DNA of 8,999 nucleotides, taken from NCBI GenBank assembly GCA_023388935.1, contig JAEWFG010000249.1, forward strand, positions 1 to 8,999, read 5' to 3'. Shown here one piece after another: positions 1 to 5,833 of the stretch (position 1 is its first letter; every line of letters starts with the position of its first letter). The translations under genes were made by a program, and so were the position numbers. The DNA is from Pseudomonadota bacterium (GTDB lineage: Bacteria; Pseudomonadota; Alphaproteobacteria; Rhizobiales; Xanthobacteraceae). The notes below the pieces were generated by a model that worked only from the letters and a program-made list of their open reading frames with translations, ran no database searches and was not told the DNA's origin.

Positions 1-3000
1 GAGTTCGACGACAAGCCGTGGTGGAACGCCTTCGCCCGCTCCGGAGGTGTCAGTTGTTTCTCCCCGGATCTGGCGGCTGACCAGCGGCTCGATCTCGAGA
101 AGAAGATCATGGAGAACCAGTACGAACTGGTCGAGGACGTGATCTTCGCCAACACGTTCTTCGCCCTGGAGGAGACGGGGCTCGCGTACCCGTCGCTGTC
201 GCGCGAGTCGACTGACGAGTCTCGGAAGCTCGACGCCTGGCTGCGGGTGTTCGCGAGCGCGACCAGGGTCCGGGAGGGCAAATTTTTCGACCGCCATGAC
301 TTCCAGACTTGGGACAAGCCGAGCGTCGTGCCGCAGAGGAACAGAGTCCGGCGGTTCGCCAACAAGGTCTTCGGGGCGTCGGTGGACGCGGGTTTGAAGC
401 GGGTCCTCGACGATCTCGCCGCGATCGGGCACAAGGGCGGGGTCATCGAAATCGGAAAACTCCATCTGCGCGTCGCGGAGGCCGGCGATCCGTTCTGGCG
501 ATGCGAATCCTGCGAACGCGTTCATCTTCACAGGGGCGAGCAGATCTGCACGCGCTGTTATCTTCCGTTGCCGGACACGCAGTCCGGAACCGTCGAGAGT
601 CTATGGGATTCGAACTTTCTCGGCAGGCGCATCGTCCGCGGCAACGGCCAGGGCATCAAGCGCTTTCGCCTGAAATGCGAGGAGCTGAGCGGACAGACCG
701 AGGATTTCTCCGATCGCCTGCGTCGCTTCAAGGACATCTTCGTCGGGCAGACCAACGAGGTCGGCCGGCTCGCCGAAGAGATCGACATGCTGTCGGTGAC
801 CACCACGATGGAGGTGGGCATCGACATCGGGTCGCTGCAGACGGTCTACCAGGCGAACATGCCGCCGCAGCGGTTCAACTATCAGCAGCGCGTAGGCCGC
901 GCCGGCCGCCGCGGCCAGGCGTTCTCCTTCGTCACGACCTTCTGCCGCGGTCGCAGCCACGACGCCTTCTACTTCCGACACCCGGAATCGATTACCGGCG
1001 ACGCGCCGCCGCCTCCGTTCCTTGCAGTGGATCACGACCCCATCCCGCACAGGCTCCTTCGGAAGGTCTGGCTGCGTGCCGCCTTCGCCGTGGTGAGGGA
1101 CGACTGCATAACCCGCGGCGAGCCTTTCCCGGGCGACGACCTGGTGCCTCCCGACGTGCACGGGGAGTACGTTCCCACCGGGCCGTTCTACGAGGCCGGC
1201 TCGTTGTGGCCGGACCGGTTGCTGGAGGGCTTGCGCCAGACGCAGGAGATCCGGGACGGGTTCGTGAACTCCGCGGTGCTCGATGCGGCTCAACGGAGGA
1301 GGCTTCTCGCCGAGGCTACGCCGGAGAAGCTCATCGCCGAGATCATGTCGAAGAGGGAGGCGGCCCCGCGCGACAGCGCGGGCCTGGCGCAATTTCTGGC
1401 CGAGCAAGGCCTGTTGCCCATGTACGGAATGCCGACGCGCGTGCGCGAGCTTTACCTGAAGATGCGCACGAAGGGGGAGGGCTCCGAGGAGGAGCTGTCG
1501 TGGCTGTCGATGGATCGCGACCTCGACATGGCGATCTTCGAGTTCGCGCCCGGCAGCATGCTCGTCAAGGACAAGCAGAAGCACAAGGTTGTCGGCTTCA
1601 CCGGCAATCTCATCGATCCCGAAAGGCGGGGGAACAAGATCGTCGTCCATCCGCCGATGACCAGTTGGATCAGCGAGTACGGGTACGTGGGCTCGTGCCT
1701 TGCATGCGGCGCCGCCACTCATGAGCGCGAGGCCCCAGCCGGCGCCGTGCGGTGCGACGACTGCCACGGCGACCTGCTTCCGGCAGACTTCCGTCACTAC
1801 GTCTCTCCGACGGCGTTCAGGACCGACTTCAGGCCGGAGGCCGGCGACCTCGACGAGATCGGCATCATGTCCACCAGGACCGTCGCGACGGTCGCCCGCG
1901 AGGGCAAGCCGCAGGACGTCGGCAGCATCCGGATCCATGCGGGCGCCGGCACGACCATCATGCAGTTGAACGACGGCCGCCCAAACGAACTGGGCGAGCA
2001 GGAGCTCTTTACCGTCGACCTCATGACCGACCAGGAGGTGGTTCAATTCCGGAAGAGCCTGCAATTGCCGATGCAGGCGATCGACCAGGAAGTCTCCATC
2101 GACCGCAAGAATATGCGTTTTCTCAAGACCGACGACGGCGTGGGCCAGTTCGGGCTCTTCGCGAGGAAGGCCACCGACGCCGTCTTCGTCGAGGCGATGA
2201 AGTTCAACCAGCGGCTCAACATCGACCTCGTCGCGAAGGCCGGCGAGCGAACGCACATCGCCGCGAGGGCGGCGGCGATCAGCGCGACGCATCTTCTGGT
2301 GCAGAAGGCCGCGCTCGAGCTCGACGTGGCGCCCGACGAGTTCGAAGCCCTCGAGCCGCGGCTGCGGCACGGCCGGCCGCTGCTGCAGATCGCCGATACG
2401 CTGATCAACGGTTCCGGACTTTGCCGTCGGCTTTGCCAGGCCGACGCCGGGGGACGTCCGGACATCGCGCGCATGATCGAGGAGATACTGACCGCAAAGA
2501 ACGAGTGGCCGCTGGTCGACTTCATGGACGCCGACCACGAGGCGCAGTGCAACACGTCCTGTTACATGTGCATCCAGCAGTATCAGAACCGCCGGTATCA
2601 TCCGCTTATGGACTGGCGGCTCGGCTTGGCCTACCTGCGCGCGATGACGGACCCCGGCTTTCAGTGCGGCCTCGATGGGGATTTCGATACCCATCCCGAG
2701 CTCAAGGGGTGGCTGCCGAAGGCGCATGCGCTGGCGGAATCTGTCGCTTCGATGCGGCCCCGGTTCTGGCGTGCGGAGCGGGCCGGACCGATGGGGTTGC
2801 CATGCCTCGTCGAAGCGGACGGACAAGGGCGCGTAAACAGGCGCCTGATCGTGATCCATCCGCTCTGGCGCGCGGATCCGACCCTCTTGACCAAGCTGGG
2901 CGTCGCTTCCCCGGGCGTCCGGACGCTGCCGATTGACACGTTCGATCTCGAACGCCGGCCGCTGCGCGCGCTCGAGATGGCCAGCGAGAGGCCGCCGGCG

Positions 3001-3033
3001 CCGCCCTTCACCACGAACGCCGCCGCGGGTTAG
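1..3033 (+). CDS. C-terminal part of a large SF2 helicase with DUF1998/MrfA-type zinc domain, DruE-like (5' end outside window)
   Basis: The frame is open from base 1, so the gene starts upstream; 1010 codons are visible (numbered from the window edge). Seen: a helicase RecA2 domain with motif V TTTMEVGIDIG at 267-277 and the arginine-finger motif VI QQRVGRAGRRGQ at 295-306; a zinc knuckle C168/C171/C183/C186; a second knuckle C566/C569/C585/C588; and near the C-terminus C850-x3-C854-x2-C857 followed by Tyr, Asn and His, the hallmark of the MrfA zinc-binding (DUF1998) domain. Walker A and the DExH box are absent, so they should lie upstream. Known: proteins of roughly 2000 residues with this layout include DruE, the helicase of Druantia anti-phage systems; MrfA-type repair helicases share the C-terminal domain but are much shorter. 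Inferred: an ATP-driven DNA translocase in cytoplasmic phage defence. The reading frame is intact and its 3' end overlaps the convergent vsr gene. Helicase identity is firm; the DruE assignment is from memory of the family, roughly 55% sure. Confidence 0.85.
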   Translation, partial: EFDDKPWWNAFARSGGVSCFSPDLAADQRLDLEKKIMENQYELVEDVIFANTFFALEETGLAYPSLSRESTDESRKLDAWLRVFASATRVREGKFFDRHDFQTWDKPSVVPQRNRVRRFANKVFGASVDAGLKRVLDDLAAIGHKGGVIEIGKLHLRVAEAGDPFWRCESCERVHLHRGEQICTRCYLPLPDTQSGTVESLWDSNFLGRRIVRGNGQGIKRFRLKCEELSGQTEDFSDRLRRFKDIFVGQTNEVGRLAEEIDMLSVTTTMEVGIDIGSLQTVYQANMPPQRFNYQQRVGRAGRRGQAFSFVTTFCRGRSHDAFYFRHPESITGDAPPPPFLAVDHDPIPHRLLRKVWLRAAFAVVRDDCITRGEPFPGDDLVPPDVHGEYVPTGPFYEAGSLWPDRLLEGLRQTQEIRDGFVNSAVLDAAQRRRLLAEATPEKLIAEIMSKREAAPRDSAGLAQFLAEQGLLPMYGMPTRVRELYLKMRTKGEGSEEELSWLSMDRDLDMAIFEFAPGSMLVKDKQKHKVVGFTGNLIDPERRGNKIVVHPPMTSWISEYGYVGSCLACGAATHEREAPAGAVRCDDCHGDLLPADFRHYVSPTAFRTDFRPEAGDLDEIGIMSTRTVATVAREGKPQDVGSIRIHAGAGTTIMQLNDGRPNELGEQELFTVDLMTDQEVVQFRKSLQLPMQAIDQEVSIDRKNMRFLKTDDGVGQFGLFARKATDAVFVEAMKFNQRLNIDLVAKAGERTHIAARAAAISATHLLVQKAALELDVAPDEFEALEPRLRHGRPLLQIADTLINGSGLCRRLCQADAGGRPDIARMIEEILTAKNEWPLVDFMDADHEAQCNTSCYMCIQQYQNRRYHPLMDWRLGLAYLRAMTDPGFQCGLDGDFDTHPELKGWLPKAHALAESVASMRPRFWRAERAGPMGLPCLVEADGQGRVNRRLIVIHPLWRADPTLLTKLGVASPGVRTLPIDTFDLERRPLRALEMASERPPAPPFTTNAAAG

Positions 3034-3529
3034 CCCAGGCCGCATCGAACAGGTGTCGGAGGATTCGGTCCAGCTTGGCCGCGTCTTTCGCTTGGCACTC
3101 CCAGATGACGGCGCTTCGCCATCCGGAACGCTTCAAGACCCGGCGGGCCGCTTTGTCCCGCTGCGTGTTTCGTTGGAGCTTCTTCGTCCAATAGTCCGCG
3201 TTCGTCTTCGGCAGGCGCGCCCGCTCGCAATGGTGTTGATGCCAAAAACATCCGTGGACGAAGAGGGCGGTCTTCCATCGTGGGAAGACCAGGTCCGGCG
3301 TGCCGGGAAGGTCGACGCCATGGATCCGAAAGCGCAGCCCGAGCCCGTGCGCGGCCTTGCGCACGGCGATCTCCGGCTTCGTGTTCTTAGATCGCACCTG
3401 CGCCATCGTCCACGAGCGGAGCGATGGATAGCTCTCCTTCGTTCGTCGCGTGGTCGCAACCGCCTTCGCAGCACTCGCGCGAGCCCTTTCAGACGGTACT
3501 CGGACAGGTGTTTTGCGATTGATGGCCAT
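3008..3529 (-). CDS. vsr: Very short patch repair (Vsr) DNA mismatch endonuclease
   Basis: 173 residues. Vsr nicks 5' of the T in T:G mismatches left when 5-methylcytosine deaminates, and usually accompanies a cytosine methyltransferase. The family core runs from about residue 42 (MAQVRSKNTKPE) to 165. With a constant offset of 28 it matches the E. coli Vsr functional residues as I know them: E53 (E25), D79 in LPGTPD (D51, Mg2+ ligand), H92 (H64) and H97 (H69) in FVHGCFWHQHHC, and zinc ligands C94, H99, C101 and C145 in IWEC. The protein should therefore be active. The first 40 residues are an Ala/Arg-rich extension without family match; the ATG at 3529 lacks a clear Shine-Dalgarno site, so Met42 is a possible alternative start. 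The gene converges on the helicase, overlapping its last 26 bases, and has no terminator between. No methyltransferase is in view, so its partner is either elsewhere or the gene acts within a restriction/defence locus. Confidence 0.95.
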   Translation of the reverse strand: MAINRKTPVRVPSERARASAAKAVATTRRTKESYPSLRSWTMAQVRSKNTKPEIAVRKAAHGLGLRFRIHGVDLPGTPDLVFPRWKTALFVHGCFWHQHHCERARLPKTNADYWTKKLQRNTQRDKAARRVLKRSGWRSAVIWECQAKDAAKLDRILRHLFDAAWANPRRRSW

Positions 3530-3709
3530 TGCCCGTCGTCGTAGACGTCGGCGAAGGCGCTTTTGAGGCCGACGCTAGATTGTCCGCGCACCGAGCGACC
3601 GGTGGTCCTTACAAAGCCAGGAAACCAATCTAGGGCACATCGGCGCGAGAGCTGTGGCGCTGCGCCATATGTTCAGATGGGCTGGGCGGCGCACACTATC
3701 GAAAGTGAG
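3530..3709. other. Non-coding gap upstream of vsr with a long-spaced inverted repeat
   Basis: No convincing gene. The 8-base arms CTAGATTG (3575-3582) and CAATCTAG (3626-3633) form a perfect inverted repeat with a 43-base spacer, and a short hairpin TGGCG-CTG-CGCCA lies near 3655-3668. This stretch must hold the vsr promoter (minus strand), but no clear -35/-10 pair is visible. A minus-strand frame continues upstream of the vsr start to a stop at 3673-3675 in a different frame from vsr; it is not recognisable. Confidence 0.4.
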
Positions 3710-3734
3710 ATTTGTAATCCGCCGCACTACAATT
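3710..3734. promoter_or_regulatory. Operator-like palindrome TTGTA-N11-TACAA
   Basis: TTGTA (3712-3716) and TACAA (3728-3732) are perfect inverted arms 11 bases apart, with one further matching pair at 3710/3734. The site lies 13 bases upstream of an ATG (3746) that has a GAGGT Shine-Dalgarno-like stretch at 3735-3740. The position fits an autoregulatory operator, as is common for small toxin-antitoxin genes, but nothing else proves function. Confidence 0.3.
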
Positions 3735-3745
3735 CGAGGTACAAG

Positions 3746-3808
3746 ATGCGGGTGGACGCAGACGACCCCGTTTCGTGGACATTGGAGATCAATGAGAGGG
3801 TGGCTTGA
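3746..3808 (+). CDS. Possible 20-residue ORF or 5' gene remnant
   Basis: Reads MRVDADDPVSWTLEINERVA then TGA. It has a plausible ribosome-binding site (GAGGT, spacing about 6) and an operator-like palindrome just upstream, so it may be the true start of a gene. Its stop overlaps the TTG start of the next ORF (TTGA, 3805-3808), which fits either translational coupling or a frameshift that broke one longer gene. Not recognised; the short length makes chance likely. Confidence 0.2.
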   Translation: MRVDADDPVSWTLEINERVA

Positions 3809-4092
3809 TCTCTCGCCCACCTTCACAGCCGCAGCAGGGGCGGCATCTCGCGGTCAGAGCGGCGATTACACCGAAATTCTGGCTCCGATACCCAACCGAA
3901 GTGCGCCTTGCCCTGGACCTGATCAGAGATCCCATCGAGATCGTTGGCCCGCTTCTCAGTGACGGAAAAGTGCTTGCCGCCGGACGCCTCGCGGGGGCTT
4001 TCCGATCCATCGGACGAGCGGATTGCGCCAACGAAATTCTACTCACGATGAGAAAAGCCGGCTACGACGTGCGAGAAATCGTTTGCGAGTGA
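3805..4092 (+). CDS. Small hypothetical ORF, probably a remnant of a larger gene
   Basis: 95 residues from a TTG start. An in-frame TGA at 3793 blocks any longer frame, and no Shine-Dalgarno site precedes it. The first 20 residues (Ser/Pro/Gln/Arg-rich) look non-coding, but from about residue 22 (ITPKFWLRYPTEVRLALDLI) to the end the sequence looks like a real folded helical protein. It has heptad-like spacing of Leu/Ile and a tail containing AGRLAGAFRSIGR and ILLTMRKAGYDVRE. I do not recognise the family; the tail faintly recalls C-terminal tails of some rhizobial Fic-like or antitoxin-like proteins, from memory only. The setting (broken tRNA, repeats, island edge) favours a truncated gene. 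The preceding 20-codon ORF may be its displaced 5' end. Confidence 0.4.
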   Translation: MISRPPSQPQQGRHLAVRAAITPKFWLRYPTEVRLALDLIRDPIEIVGPLLSDGKVLAAGRLAGAFRSIGRADCANEILLTMRKAGYDVREIVCE

Positions 4093-4103
4093 GGCGGGCA
4101 GCC

Positions 4104-4147
4104 AGTGCAGAAATCCTCAAACCGTAGTGCAGGAATCAACCAACCGC
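4104..4147. repeat. Tandem pair of 22-bp imperfect repeats (array A)
   Basis: Units 4104-4125 and 4126-4147 abut and match at 17 of 22 positions; both begin AGTGCAG and carry a core like AATC..C.AACCG. They resemble multi-copy transposase-binding repeats at ends of IS21-, Tn5053- or Tn7-like elements in layout, not by a known sequence match. Confidence 0.55.
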
Positions 4148-4183
4148 GACAGCACTGCGAACCGATACATATAACTCGGCAAG

Positions 4184-4250
4184 CAGAGGACCGGTCAGAA
4201 CTCGAACCTCCAGCCAGACTGTTATGGCTCTAACCATTGAGCCGCGTGCG
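4184..4250 (-). pseudogene. Decayed partial copy of the CAU-anticodon tRNA
   Basis: The stretch aligns with the complete tRNA at 4456-4531. Seventeen bases covering the D-arm (4226-4242) are identical to 4506-4522, and the T-loop core TCGAACC plus short runs CCAGA and GTTAT are also shared. Eight bases present at 4498-4505 are missing; these encode the 5' anticodon stem and part of the loop including C34, so no anticodon remains. The T-stem has two unpaired positions and the acceptor strands do not pair. It is a non-functional tRNA fragment, possibly an old attachment-site copy left by integration. Confidence 0.75.
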
Positions 4251-4271
4251 GGAGAGGCGTATTCGCGCTTC

Positions 4272-4343
4272 AGTCCAGACATACTTGGCGCTGAGTCCAG
4301 CCTGGGTGGCACAAGTCCAAACTTATGTGGCGTCCAACAGCGC
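4272..4343. repeat. Cluster of three to four 17-22-bp degenerate repeats (array B)
   Basis: Units start at 4272, 4294 and 4314, each with AGTCCA followed by a TGGCR block (unit lengths 22, 20 and 17), and a fourth partial unit GTCCAAC follows at 4332. They have the same polarity as array A (AGTGCAG) and a similar head. A multi-repeat transposon end or protein-binding array is the simplest reading; the spacing of about two helical turns fits binding on one DNA face. Confidence 0.5.
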
Positions 4344-4454
4344 GGCCGCTCCGCTCGCCTTCGCGAGACGTCGCGGATGCGAGTGTCAGAGCGATTGCGC
4401 GAGGTAACCGTAAATCGAGTCGTTCTCAAAGTGTCGGCACACGTCCAACAGCGC
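4331..4454. repeat. 13-bp direct repeat next to the tRNA 3' end
   Basis: CGTCCAACAGCGC occurs at 4331-4343 and again at 4442-4454, the second copy ending one base from the tRNA CCA end. A perfect 13-base repeat 111 bp apart beside a tRNA may be an insertion or attachment footprint; the segment between has no gene. Confidence 0.5.
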
Positions 4455-4455
4455 C

Positions 4456-4531
4456 TGGCGGGCCCGGCAGGAATCGAACCAGCAACCAGACCGTTATGAG
4501 CGGCCGGCTCTAACCATTGAGCTACAGGCCC
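4456..4531 (-). tRNA. tRNA with CAU anticodon (Ile2-like, possibly Met)
   Basis: A full 76-nt cloverleaf reads on the minus strand: acceptor GGGCCTG/CGGGCCC (7 pairs, one G-U), T8-A9, D-stem GCTC/GAGC with GG in the loop, anticodon stem GGCCG/CGGTC (one G-U), loop CTCATAA with anticodon CAU, T-loop TTCGATT, and an encoded CCA. CAU anticodons are used by initiator Met, elongator Met and lysidine-modified Ile2. The 5' GGGCC acceptor with a perfectly paired first base excludes initiator; the overall sequence is most like rhizobial Ile2. Odd points: a T51-T63 mismatch in the T-stem, and G rather than A as the discriminator base 73 (tRNA-Ile normally needs A73). It may therefore be a secondary or decaying copy. 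It sits at the boundary between the repeat-rich strip and the cox-like operon. Confidence 0.85.
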
Positions 4532-4646
4532 CCCGCGGAACGGCCGCGCGGAAAGCACGGCCGGCACGGTGTGGGGCTCGCTTACAGGGACGGAGGAGGT
4601 GGTGGAATGGCGTTCTGGTGTAACGCGCCGCCGATGCAGCAGTCGG

Positions 4647-4668
4647 CAATTTGCGAATTACCAAATTG
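4647..4668. promoter_or_regulatory. Inverted repeat CAATTTG-N8-CAAATTG
   Basis: Perfect 7-base arms at 4647-4653 and 4662-4668 in an AT-rich patch between the tRNA and the operon, about 290 bp upstream of the first operon gene. It could be an operator; no regulator gene is nearby to assign. Confidence 0.3.
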
Positions 4669-4812
4669 GCGATGGTGCCTTTATGCTTTGCCCACGCGTC
4701 AAGTGGCGAAGCGGGGCTGGTTTTCTCGGGTCTGTAACCCGCTGGCGCAAGAGATCGAAAGCGGCGATTTCCAATGCTCCAGGTTATGGTCTACGACGCA
4801 AAGGCGAGATCT

Positions 4813-4829
4813 GAACATGAATATTGTTC
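4813..4829. promoter_or_regulatory. Inverted repeat GAACA-N7-TGTTC upstream of the operon
   Basis: Perfect 5-base arms (4813-4817, 4825-4829) around an AT-rich centre, 130 bp upstream of the coxM-like start. The geometry suits a dimeric regulator of the LysR or GntR sort, but this is inference from shape only. Confidence 0.3.
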
Positions 4830-4871
4830 GATACGCTGCCCGCATGGGAAGCATGCGATGACATTGCGCGC

Positions 4872-4884
4872 GGGGACTGTCCCC
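4872..4884. promoter_or_regulatory. Compact palindrome GGGGAC-T-GTCCCC
   Basis: Perfect 6-base arms around a single base, 75 bp upstream of the first operon gene. It is too tight to form a stable hairpin loop, so it is more likely a protein-binding site than a terminator; it could also be part of a dispersed genomic repeat. Confidence 0.25.
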
Positions 4885-4958
4885 ATTCCCTAGCACCGTG
4901 TAGAGTTAGAACCAATCAAAACAAGGAGTTCGATTCCAGGGGAGGCGTTTCAACGACC

Positions 4959-5828
4959 ATGGCAGATATCCGATACCTGGCGCCGCGCACGCTTGATGAA
5001 GCGATCGCGGCATTTGCTGCCGCAGGCAGTGCGGCGCGTGTACTGGCGGGTGGCACCGATCTCCTGGTGCAAATGCGTTCCGGCATCGTGCGGCCGGGCG
5101 TGATCGTCGACATCAAGAAGATCGACGAGATGACTGAAATCGAGGAGAGCGTCGATGGCGGTTTCCGCATCGGCGCGGCTACGTCCGGCATGGCGCTCGC
5201 GGAACATCCGCGTTTCCGCAAAGTCTGGCCAGGCGTGCTGGAGGCGGTGAATCTGATCGGCTCCAAGCAGGTGCAGGGCCGTGCATCTGCCGGCGGCAAT
5301 CTTTGCAATGGCTCGCCTGCGGGAGACAGTGTTCCCGCTATGATCGCGGCCGGCGCTGTCGTCACCATTCAAGGGCCGAACGGCCGCCGCGAGATGAAGG
5401 TGGAGGAGGTGCCCGCCGGTCCCGGCCGCACGAATCTGAAGCCCGGTGAAATTCTCGTCAGCTTCATGCTCCCGCCGCGCCCGCCAGGCTCGAGCGATGC
5501 CTATTTGCGCATGATCCCCCGCACCGAGATGGATATCGCCGTCGTCGGTCTCGGCATCAGCCTCACCCTGGAGGAAGGCGTCTGCACCGCCGCGCGCGTC
5601 GGCCTTGGTGCCGTGGCGCCCACCGCGCTTCTGGTCGAGCCCGCCGCGAAGGCGCTGATCGGCTCGAAGCTCGACGACGCTGCGCTCGAAAAGGCCGCCG
5701 AAGCCTGTCGGAGCGCCTGCCGTCCGATCGATGACAAGCGCGGTACCATCGCCTACCGCATCAAGACCGCAGGCGTGCTGCTCAAGCGAACCGCCGCCAT
5801 CGCCGCACAGCGCGCGACAGGAAAGTAG
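4959..5828 (+). CDS. FAD-binding medium subunit of a molybdenum hydroxylase (CoxM-like)
   Basis: 289 residues, the usual length for this subunit. It carries the FAD that passes electrons from the 2Fe-2S clusters to the acceptor. Seen: the FAD-pyrophosphate loop AGGTDLL at 30-36 and the second flavin motif ASAGGNLCNGSPAGD at 109-123, then a CO-dehydrogenase flavoprotein C-terminal domain from about 180 to the end. The frame is open farther upstream (to 4824), but the ATG at 4959 is chosen because MADIRYLAPRTLDEA is the normal family N-terminus and AGGGGAGG lies at 4938-4945. It is the first gene of a three-gene operon; the next gene starts 5 bases after its stop. coxM is the closest named homologue, but CO oxidation is not implied because of the large subunit's active-site sequence. 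Confidence 0.93.
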   Translation: MADIRYLAPRTLDEAIAAFAAAGSAARVLAGGTDLLVQMRSGIVRPGVIVDIKKIDEMTEIEESVDGGFRIGAATSGMALAEHPRFRKVWPGVLEAVNLIGSKQVQGRASAGGNLCNGSPAGDSVPAMIAAGAVVTIQGPNGRREMKVEEVPAGPGRTNLKPGEILVSFMLPPRPPGSSDAYLRMIPRTEMDIAVVGLGISLTLEEGVCTAARVGLGAVAPTALLVEPAAKALIGSKLDDAALEKAAEACRSACRPIDDKRGTIAYRIKTAGVLLKRTAAIAAQRATGK

Positions 5829-5833
5829 ACTTC

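Larger units (their letters stand above)
4532..4958. other. Non-coding leader between the tRNA and the hydroxylase operon
   Basis: No credible gene; frames here have short, unpatterned translations. GC content is visibly lower than in the flanking genes. It should contain both the tRNA promoter (minus strand, near 4540-4600) and the promoter of the downstream operon, but no clear consensus box is visible. It holds three small palindromes, listed separately, and an unproductive Shine-Dalgarno-like AAGGAG at 4923-4928 with no start codon in range. Confidence 0.6.

Noticed and set aside
601..3045. 814-codon minus-strand frame opposite the helicase
   Set aside because: It is the mirror frame of a high-GC gene: its translation is Arg/His/Asp-rich without domains, while the plus-strand frame carries helicase and zinc motifs.
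3133..3675. Minus-strand frame overlapping and preceding vsr, with a fairly protein-like stretch (FADVYDDGQWPSIAKHLSEY)
   Set aside because: It is out of frame with vsr, turns Arg-rich where it overlaps vsr, has no recognised family and only a GTG start. It may be a tail of a lost gene, but evidence is too thin.
4104..4343. Possible CRISPR array
   Set aside because: Repeats abut without unique spacers, are only 17-22 bp and degenerate, and a tRNA fragment lies between them.
4136..4567. 143-codon minus-strand frame across the tRNA and its broken copy
   Set aside because: Its translation contains the typical peptide produced by reading a tRNA (VAQWLEPAAHNGLVAGSIPAGP-like), a common false gene call.
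4701..4770. tRNA-like anticodon hairpin (CGGG-TCTGTAA-CCCG, anticodon GTA) in the operon leader
   Set aside because: No acceptor stem, D-arm or T-loop can be folded around it.
4517..4861. Short plus-strand frames between the tRNA and the operon
   Set aside because: Composition is unlike protein, starts lack ribosome-binding sites, and one frame begins inside the tRNA.
4824..4958. 45-codon N-terminal extension of the FAD subunit
   Set aside because: The extension has non-family composition and crosses the GGGGAC palindrome; the ATG at 4959 has a good ribosome-binding site and a normal family N-terminus.
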